Part shown: piece by piece, positions 40,706 through 46,277 of the stretch
Layout: each line of letters begins with the position of its first letter
Position numbering within the stretch: position 1 is the stretch's first letter
Assembly (NCBI GenBank): GCA_023423045.1
Contig: JAFAGA010000002.1
Location: 1-46,277 of the forward strand
DNA: 46,277 bases
Direction: 5' to 3'
Origin: Bacillota bacterium
GTDB lineage: Bacteria; Bacillota; Clostridia; Lachnospirales; Lachnospiraceae
Notes under the pieces: model-generated
The model's input: only the letters and a program-made list of their open reading frames with translations
What the model was told of the DNA's origin: nothing
The model's database searches: none
Program-made: the position numbers and the translations under genes

Positions 40706-42220
40706 ATGGAAGATCGAAAGAAACTGACCAACGAAGTAGGTGCTCCGGTAGCCGACAATGAGAATTCCATTACCGCAGGTCCCCGCGGCCCTGTGGTGAT
40801 GCAGGATGTTTGGCTTATGGAGAAGATGGCGCATTTTAACCGAGAGGTTATTCCCGAGCGGCGTATGCATGCAAAGGGCTGGGGAGCCTATGGACAATTT
40901 ACTGTTACGCATGATATCTCTCAGTATACCAAGGCAAAGGTTCTGCAGCCGGGTGCTGTAACCGACCTGTTCCTCCGCTTTTCCACAGTTGCAGGAGAAC
41001 GCGGTGCTGCTGACTGTGAGCGGGACATTCGCGGTGTAGCCGTTAAATTCTATACGGAGGAAGGAAACTGGGATCTGGTAGGGAACAATACCCCCACCTT
41101 CTTTATTCGTGACGTACATAATTTTTCAGACTTAAACCGTGCGGTTAAGCGTGATCCCCGCACCGGACGCCGTTCGGCCCAAAATAACTGGGATTTCTGG
41201 ACCATGCTGCCGGAATGCTTCCATCAGATTACCATCGTTATGTCGGATCGTGGTATTCCCGCTTCTTTCCGGAACATGCATTTCTTTGGTGAGCATACCT
41301 TCAGCTTCTACAATGCGGAAAATGAGCGTGTGTGGTGTAAATTCCATTTTAAAACCAAACAGGGAATTAAGAATTTCTCCAATGAGGAAGCCGCAAAAGT
41401 CAATGGCATGGACCGGGAATATCATGGCAAGGACCTTTATGAAGCAATTGAGCGCGGAGATTATCCCAAGTGGACGATGTATGTGCAGATTATGACGGAG
41501 GAACAGGCCAAAAACCATTATGAGAATCCCTTCGATATAACAAAGATATGGAGACATGCGGAATATCCGCTGATTGAAGTGGGAGAGCTTGAACTGAACC
41601 GGAACCCTGAAAACTATTTTGCAGAGGTGGAGCAGTCCGCATTTACTCCGGCTCATGTGGTGCCCGGGATTGGATTTTCTCCTGATCGTTTCCTTCAGGG
41701 ACGCCTGTTTGCCTATGGCGATGCGCAGCGGTATCGTCTTGGTGTCAACCACAACCACATTCCGGTGAATCGTGCCAAAGTGGAAGTAAACGAATACCAT
41801 AGAGACGGGGCCATGCGTGTGGATGGAAATTACGGCGGTATTCCTGCTTACAGTCCCAACACCGAGGGCTTCTGGTCGGCACAGCCCCAGGTAGCCGAAC
41901 CTCCGCTTGAGCTGGAAGGTGCTATGTGGCGCTATGATCCCAAGGATGATCCCACCGATGATTGCTTCCGTGCCGGCGGAGATCTTTGGAGATTGCTTAC
42001 GGAAGAGAAGAAGCAGATATTAATTGACAATACGGCCGGCGATATGGCTCCGGTTACCGTTAATATTAAGTACCGTCATGCAGTACACAGCTATAAGGCG
42101 GATCCGGAGTACGGTGAGCGTTTGACAAAGGCCCTTGACCTTTCCTGGGATAAGGTTAAGGAGTTGGCACAGCTGGATCATAGCGGCTTGATCGAAGCCA
42201 CCTTATCCAGCGATATGTAA
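40706..42220 (+). CDS. katA: Monofunctional haem catalase
   Basis: This 504-residue enzyme converts hydrogen peroxide to water and oxygen and should be cytoplasmic. It shows the catalase sequence in full: catalytic His55 in RRMHAKGWGAYG, catalytic Asn128 in VGNNTPTFFIRD, and the haem-iron ligand Tyr337 in RLFAYGDAQRYRLG. The length fits small-subunit (clade 3) catalases. GGAGA precedes the ATG at 40706. The next gene is a PerR-type sensor, the usual control of catalase in Firmicutes. A catalase is unusual in strict anaerobes but present in several spore-forming clostridia. Confidence 0.96.
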   Translation: MEDRKKLTNEVGAPVADNENSITAGPRGPVVMQDVWLMEKMAHFNREVIPERRMHAKGWGAYGQFTVTHDISQYTKAKVLQPGAVTDLFLRFSTVAGERGAADCERDIRGVAVKFYTEEGNWDLVGNNTPTFFIRDVHNFSDLNRAVKRDPRTGRRSAQNNWDFWTMLPECFHQITIVMSDRGIPASFRNMHFFGEHTFSFYNAENERVWCKFHFKTKQGIKNFSNEEAAKVNGMDREYHGKDLYEAIERGDYPKWTMYVQIMTEEQAKNHYENPFDITKIWRHAEYPLIEVGELELNRNPENYFAEVEQSAFTPAHVVPGIGFSPDRFLQGRLFAYGDAQRYRLGVNHNHIPVNRAKVEVNEYHRDGAMRVDGNYGGIPAYSPNTEGFWSAQPQVAEPPLELEGAMWRYDPKDDPTDDCFRAGGDLWRLLTEEKKQILIDNTAGDMAPVTVNIKYRHAVHSYKADPEYGERLTKALDLSWDKVKELAQLDHSGLIEATLSSDM

Positions 42221-42243
42221 TATTATCACAGGGAGCTCCTCCG

Positions 42244-42633
42244 ATGACACAGCAACGCAATACCAAGCAGCGAAAACTTATTCTGGAAGTGGTCCAGGCA
42301 CATCAGGATCATCCCTCTGCAGACCAGATCTATGCCGAAGTCCGGAAATTGGACCCGAAAATCAGCCGGGGTACGGTTTACAGGAATTTGAACCTGTTGG
42401 CGGATAACGGAGAGATCAGGCAAGTCAAGGTACCCAGTGCGGAGCGCTTTGACAAGCGGCAGGACGCGCACTATCATTTGTTATGCACAAAATGCGGAAA
42501 GCTTATTGATGCACCGATACCATATCATAATGAACTGGATAAAATACTTTCGGAAGAAACAGGCTTTTACGCCCTGCAGCATCGCACAATATTTGAGGGA
42601 CTTTGTCCTGAATGCAGGCAAAACAATTCTTAA
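42244..42633 (+). CDS. perR: PerR-type peroxide-sensing Fur-family repressor
   Basis: The 129-residue Fur-family protein has a winged HTH (HPSADQIYAEVRKLDPKISRGTVYRNL) and two CxxC zinc sites (CTKCGK and CPEC). The PerR regulatory-metal ligands are kept: His23 (HPSADQIY), Asp of RFDKRQ, two His in AHYH and Asp in KLIDAP; Fur proteins usually differ at the last of these, so PerR is favoured. GGGAGC precedes the ATG. The gene starts 23 bases after katA and is ended by a strong terminator. Peroxide should oxidise its iron and release the repressor from katA and its own operon; no clear PerR box was found upstream of katA. Confidence 0.9.
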   Translation: MTQQRNTKQRKLILEVVQAHQDHPSADQIYAEVRKLDPKISRGTVYRNLNLLADNGEIRQVKVPSAERFDKRQDAHYHLLCTKCGKLIDAPIPYHNELDKILSEETGFYALQHRTIFEGLCPECRQNNS

Positions 42634-42643
42634 TAATCAGTTG

Positions 42644-42673
42644 ACGGCGCATCTTCGGATGCGCCGTTTTGTT
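42644..42673 (+). terminator. Terminator of katA-perR
   Basis: ACGGCGCATC and GATGCGCCGT form a perfect 10-bp stem with a TTCG tetraloop, followed by TTTGTT. It lies 11 bases after the perR stop. Confidence 0.95.
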
Positions 42674-42705
42674 AAGGTAAGGAGGAGGTAAGCAGCCGGC
42701 AGTAA

Positions 42706-43677
42706 TTAGAGTCCGAAGCCCTTTCGGAAATCACTTGGTGTAAATCCGTGTATCTGTTTAAATACGGCTGTGAACTTCGCCGGATTTTCATAACCGCATA
42801 ATACTGCGATATTCTTAATGTTGAGTTCATCATCGGCAAGCATCTGCATGGCACGCTTCATTACGGCCTCCCGAATATAATTGAAGATGGTCAGACCATA
42901 AAGACTTTTGAAGGAAATCCTCAGCTTACTTTCACTCATTTCCGCCAACCGGCACATTTCTTCTATTCCCGGGGGATTGAGCGGATCCCTGTCAATTCGT
43001 TCGCTGACACGGTATAGTTTCATCTCATCATTCCAGGTAACATGCTGGCGGCGGCTGCGAAGATGTTTTTCCTGCTCCGCATTATGTGCAATCAGGCAAA
43101 GGAGTTCAATTGCTTTGCACAGATAGGCCGGTGCAGGTATCCTGTTGCCTCGTATTCCCCAGCGTATCTGCTCGAGGATCATCATGATGTTGGGATGGGC
43201 AACGTGCTGAGGCTTCCATAGCTTTGCGTCCTTAATGCGGATGGGATAAGAGATGAGATTGTTCGTAAGAAAAGTCTCAATAAAATCATCAAATATCAGG
43301 ACGCTTGTAAAGCAGGCGTGGGAGCCGGAGGGGATGGTAATGCGCAGCGGAGAACCGGGATTGATCAGCAGCCGGTTAAAAGGGCTCAGCTTATAGGCTG
43401 GCTTTCCCTTTTGAGCAATCGTGATGTCACCGCAGTCAATACAGAAAATCCATAAGCAGGGACGGTTAATGTGCATGGTATAGTTCAGCGCCCGGTCCGG
43501 TGTGAACCATGCACTGGCAGCGAACAGACCCGGTGTGGGATGAACTTCAATAATCCAGCCGCTTTTCCAGTCGGGAGGAAGGGTATAATGGGCATAATGA
43601 TTGTGATAGCGCGCAGGGAAGCCAAAGCTTTTTGCCCATGCTCCCCATCCAAGTTCATATTCCTGTGTGTATGCCAT
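42706..43677 (-). CDS. AraC-family regulator of the iron-siderophore locus
   Basis: The 323-residue protein has a sensing region with PGLFAASAWFTPDRALNY and a C-terminal AraC double HTH (about 228-322; IEEMCRLAEMSESKLRISFKSLYG and IKNIAVLCGYENPAKFTAVFKQIHG). This arrangement and its divergent position to a siderophore-binding protein gene match PchR-like regulators, which sense iron-siderophore (family knowledge). GGAGATCTGTTAT precedes the ATG. It may activate the uptake genes across the intervening ~390-base region. Confidence 0.9.
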   Translation of the reverse strand: MAYTQEYELGWGAWAKSFGFPARYHNHYAHYTLPPDWKSGWIIEVHPTPGLFAASAWFTPDRALNYTMHINRPCLWIFCIDCGDITIAQKGKPAYKLSPFNRLLINPGSPLRITIPSGSHACFTSVLIFDDFIETFLTNNLISYPIRIKDAKLWKPQHVAHPNIMMILEQIRWGIRGNRIPAPAYLCKAIELLCLIAHNAEQEKHLRSRRQHVTWNDEMKLYRVSERIDRDPLNPPGIEEMCRLAEMSESKLRISFKSLYGLTIFNYIREAVMKRAMQMLADDELNIKNIAVLCGYENPAKFTAVFKQIHGFTPSDFRKGFGL

Positions 43678-44065
43678 ATAACAGATCTCCTTATCTTATA
43701 TCCGAAGGTTGTTTTAACATTTCTGAGTTCTCTTACTGTTTCAGCCGTAGATTTACATGTCTGCTCATACTCGTATTGCTGTTAGTATATCATATTTCCT
43801 AGTTAATCTATAGATATAATTATAATCCAATATGTGATAAGACTAATCCGATCTGAAGATAGAATAATATGCAATAATATCTGCATGCCCTGTAAATCAA
43901 GGCATTCTTACTTAACAAATCATTTGACGGGTTTCGAAGTGTAAGTTTACTCCGATTGACAGAGAAAAGGCGTTATGCTAATATTTTCTTGCGGTTAGTT
44001 TTGGCTAACCAAATGCCGCAGCGCGCAGACGGTTTTATAGTTTAATATATGACATGGAGGAAAAG
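43678..44065. other. Regulatory region between AraC gene and fec-type gene
   Basis: This AT-rich 388-base region holds the iron-uptake promoter and dyad near its right end. The left part, nearest the AraC gene, has an AT-rich area (43790-43830) with a possible TATACT on the - strand, but no clear -35. No small ORF or RNA structure stands out. Confidence 0.45.
43956..44010 (+). promoter_or_regulatory. Iron-uptake promoter with downstream dyad operator
   Basis: TTGACA (43956-43961) and TAATAT (43979-43984) are 17 bases apart, a consensus promoter. A perfect dyad GGTTAG-TTTTGG-CTAACC (43993-44010) covers the expected transcription start. The half-sites resemble iron-dependent DtxR-family boxes (TTAGGTTAG/CTAACCTAA), but the centre is six bases rather than one, so the binding protein is uncertain. 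Confidence 0.7.
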
Positions 44066-45073
44066 ATGAAAATATTTAACAGGAATATGATTATGGCTGC
44101 TTTATGCATTATTGCAGTATTAACAGCTGCAGGATGCAGCAATAAGAACAATAAAGGGGAGGAGCCTTCCGGCAGCACTGCTCCCATCACGGAGGCACCG
44201 AAAGAGGATTTACCGGAGGAGGCTGCTACCCGTACGGTCAGTACGGTTATGGGTGATATTGAGGTACCATCCGATCCTCAGAGGGTGGTTGTAAATTGGT
44301 ATATCGGTGATGCCTTTGCATTGGAACTCAATGTAGTGGGGTATTTTGCCTGGGCACATGAAGCAATGCCCTTCTATGATAAATTTGCCTCTGCGGCCTT
44401 GATTGAGAATTGGGAACCGGAGGATGTGATGAAGCTGGATCCGGATCTCATTATTACATACAGTGAAGATGATTTCAGCAAATTTAATAAGATTGCTCCG
44501 GTGCTGGTGATACCGGAGAGTAATATTACTTCCCTTGAGAGAGCTAAGATCATTGGAGAAGCTACCGGACATACGGCTCAGGCAGAAGCAGCAGTGAAAA
44601 ATTTTGAGGCAAAGCTGGCAGAGGCCAAAGAGAAGCTGCAAGATGATGCCTTCAAGGATAAAACCTTCAGTATTAATGAAGATTGGGGCTCCGGTTCCTA
44701 CGGAGTGTATTATGAAACCGGCTCCCGTGGAGGAACTCTTATCTATGAGACACTGGAATTACAAAAGCCTGAGAAATTGGAGCAGTTGATTGAAGAAACA
44801 GGGGAAGGCCGTGGAGGCTTAAGCTACGAGGTAGCCGCGGATTATTTTGGTGATTATATGATCTGGTTCCGTCCATATGACGCTACGGAAGATACACCCT
44901 CCGAGTACGAGACAACACCCATATGGGAGACTATCCCTGCTGTACGGGAAGGCAGAGTGGTTACCGTACCGGGAAACATGAGCGGATTGTTTTATTATTC
45001 CGATGTCGCCAGCCTAACGGGCCAGCTGGACTACCTATTAGGCCAGCTTGTGGCATTGACAGAGAACGAATAA
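44066..45073 (+). CDS. Iron-siderophore ABC transporter binding lipoprotein
   Basis: The 335-residue product is a FecB/FepB-type periplasmic-binding protein. It starts MKIFNRNMIMAALCIIAVLTAAGC, a lipoprotein signal with lipobox TAAGC, then a Glu/Pro-rich linker, and two lobes joined by a helix as in TroA-like proteins (VMGDIEVPSDPQRVVVNW; VMKLDPDLIITYSEDDFSKF; VREGRVVTVPGN). The ATG at 44066 has GGAGG six bases upstream; an ATG four codons earlier overlaps that site. It delivers iron-siderophore to the FecCD permease encoded next. The siderophore type is not apparent. Confidence 0.94.
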   Translation: MKIFNRNMIMAALCIIAVLTAAGCSNKNNKGEEPSGSTAPITEAPKEDLPEEAATRTVSTVMGDIEVPSDPQRVVVNWYIGDAFALELNVVGYFAWAHEAMPFYDKFASAALIENWEPEDVMKLDPDLIITYSEDDFSKFNKIAPVLVIPESNITSLERAKIIGEATGHTAQAEAAVKNFEAKLAEAKEKLQDDAFKDKTFSINEDWGSGSYGVYYETGSRGGTLIYETLELQKPEKLEQLIEETGEGRGGLSYEVAADYFGDYMIWFRPYDATEDTPSEYETTPIWETIPAVREGRVVTVPGNMSGLFYYSDVASLTGQLDYLLGQLVALTENE

Positions 45074-45141
45074 GACAGGATTTTCTTAGGGAAAGCAGCC
45101 GGGATACCGGACCATGAAAAAATTTGAAAGGAACATTATTA

Positions 45142-46158
45142 ATGCGAAGCAACCTCTCTAAACAACTGAAAAGCAGTGCAGTACGCTTTTCTTTCTATTT
45201 GATCGTGGGGAGCTGTTTGCTGGTGCTTGTGTCGGCAGCGTCAATTTCCTTCGGCGCTGCCGATATGCGGCTTACGACAGCTTGGGAAGCAGTATTTCAC
45301 TTCGATCCTGCACGGACAGAGCATCAGATTATCCAAGCCCTTCGCCTTCCCCGTACGGTGGCGGATATTATTGTGGGCTGCAGCCTTGCCGTCTGCGGTG
45401 CAATCATGCAGGGGACAACTCGTAACCCACTGGCGGATTCCGGCCTTATGGGCATCAGCTCGGGAGCAACCTTTGCCATCGCGCTGTGCATGGCATATCT
45501 GCCCAGCCGGACATACGGTCAAATGATGCTGTTTGCCTGTCTGGGGGCAGCCATCGCGACCGGTATGACCTATTTTATTGCTTCCCTGGGGAGGCGTGGG
45601 ATGACACCTCAGCGGCTGGTTTTATCCGGTATTTCCATCTCAATGCTGTTCGGTGCTTTTAGTCAATATATAGCCATTCGGTATAACTTGGGCCAGGCGC
45701 TGGCTTATTGGACAGCCGGCGGTACAGCAGGAGCAAAATGGAGTGAACTTGCTGTAGTGGCACCTTTTTTTGTGATAGGAGTTGTGGCAGCTGTAATATT
45801 ATCTCCCTCCGTAACCTTGATGAGCCTCGGAGAAGAGGTTGCAATTGGGCTGGGGTTAAAGACCCGGACAGTGAAAGGATTTTCCACTTTGATTGTATTG
45901 CTTCTTACCGGCTTATCGGTCATTGTGATCGGTCCGGTAGGCTTCATCGGGCTGATTACTCCGCATATCGTCCGATATCTGGTAGGAGTGGATTACCGGT
46001 ATGTTATTCCGGCTTCCGGGCTTTATGGAGCATTGCTTACCGTAGGGGCTGATTTGGTGGGACGGCTGATCAACAAACCCTTTGAGACACCCATCAGTGT
46101 AATATTTGCGGTAATCGGTGTGCCCTACTTCCTATATCTTGCAAGGAAGCAAAGGTAG
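45142..46158 (+). CDS. FecCD-family iron-siderophore permease
   Basis: This 338-residue permease matches FecCD/BtuC: about nine or ten membrane segments, the motif GAIMQGTTRNPLADSGLMGISSGAT near residue 82, and GFIGLITPHIVRYLVGVDYR in the C-terminal half, which forms the coupling-helix region. AAAGGAAC lies upstream of the ATG at 45142. Most systems have a second FecCD permease or an ATPase gene following within a few bases, but the last 119 bases of the window contain no such start. Either the genes are elsewhere, or this permease works as a homodimer with a distant ATPase. Confidence 0.93.
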   Translation: MRSNLSKQLKSSAVRFSFYLIVGSCLLVLVSAASISFGAADMRLTTAWEAVFHFDPARTEHQIIQALRLPRTVADIIVGCSLAVCGAIMQGTTRNPLADSGLMGISSGATFAIALCMAYLPSRTYGQMMLFACLGAAIATGMTYFIASLGRRGMTPQRLVLSGISISMLFGAFSQYIAIRYNLGQALAYWTAGGTAGAKWSELAVVAPFFVIGVVAAVILSPSVTLMSLGEEVAIGLGLKTRTVKGFSTLIVLLLTGLSVIVIGPVGFIGLITPHIVRYLVGVDYRYVIPASGLYGALLTVGADLVGRLINKPFETPISVIFAVIGVPYFLYLARKQR

Positions 46159-46277
46159 TGTAAAGTTTGGTATGAAAAACTGATGTAAAAAATATGACCC
46201 TTTGAACATTGAAAAAGCAAATATTATGACCAGAAATTTATGCAGTGGTAGGCAGCGCCAACCTTGAGTGCAACAAA

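Overview
The window looks like chromosomal DNA of an anaerobic, spore-forming Clostridia, most like Lachnospiraceae/Lachnoclostridium. The reasons are moderate G+C, strong AGGAGG-type ribosome sites, YesM/AraC-type two-component control of a sugar transporter, an SLH-anchored surface protein, a LysM/GH18 protein of the spore-germination type, a DUF4491 protein and a YitT protein. This assignment is inference from gene content. No rRNA, tRNA, CRISPR array, insertion sequence or phage gene is visible.

Layout. (1) 268-1245: a DMT/YdcZ-type transporter that has lost its first membrane segments. (2) 1486-10666: a carbohydrate operon on the + strand with a solute-binding lipoprotein, two ABC permeases, a GH35-like glycosidase, an unknown cytoplasmic protein, a YesM-type sensor kinase and an AraC-type response regulator. 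The kinase and regulator probably sense a galactoside-like sugar and switch on the transporter and glycosidase. (3) 10732-19297 (- strand): an envelope cluster of two lipoproteins, a small membrane protein and a 2023-residue repeat protein with SLH and cell-wall-binding repeats; by eye it is richer in G+C than its flanks. (4) 19337-21310 (- strand): a PAS-only gene remnant and a 499-residue regulator made of two complete PAS+AraC units in tandem. (5) 21832-22590: a methyltransferase. (6) 22661-30166: a five-gene redox/kinase cluster (GlpA-like flavoprotein, pyridine-nucleotide oxidoreductase, DUF1667 protein, FGGY kinase, alkylglycerone-phosphate-synthase-like flavoprotein) divergent from a TetR regulator, with a dyad over the cluster promoter. 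(7) 30213-30964: a previously easy-to-miss 27-codon Cys-containing peptide gene with its own ribosome site and terminator, divergent from a small membrane-protein gene across three 11-bp-spaced repeats. (8) 30980-34666: a tandem-HTH MerR regulator, a 3'-truncated MFS pump and a class II UvrA-like ABC protein. (9) 34783-42633: a GH18-like protein without the usual catalytic acids, a penicillin-V-acylase-like hydrolase, a GNAT enzyme, a YitT protein, a YfcE phosphodiesterase, two small membrane proteins, catalase and PerR. (10) 42706-46158: an iron-siderophore uptake locus (AraC regulator, binding lipoprotein, FecCD permease) with a dyad just downstream of a consensus promoter.

The most promising undescribed items are the Cys peptide locus, the double PAS-AraC regulator with its decayed PAS relative, and the AGPS-like/FGGY/GlpA-like cluster. 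All start codons were chosen by eye from ribosome sites and conserved N-termini; no database search was run.
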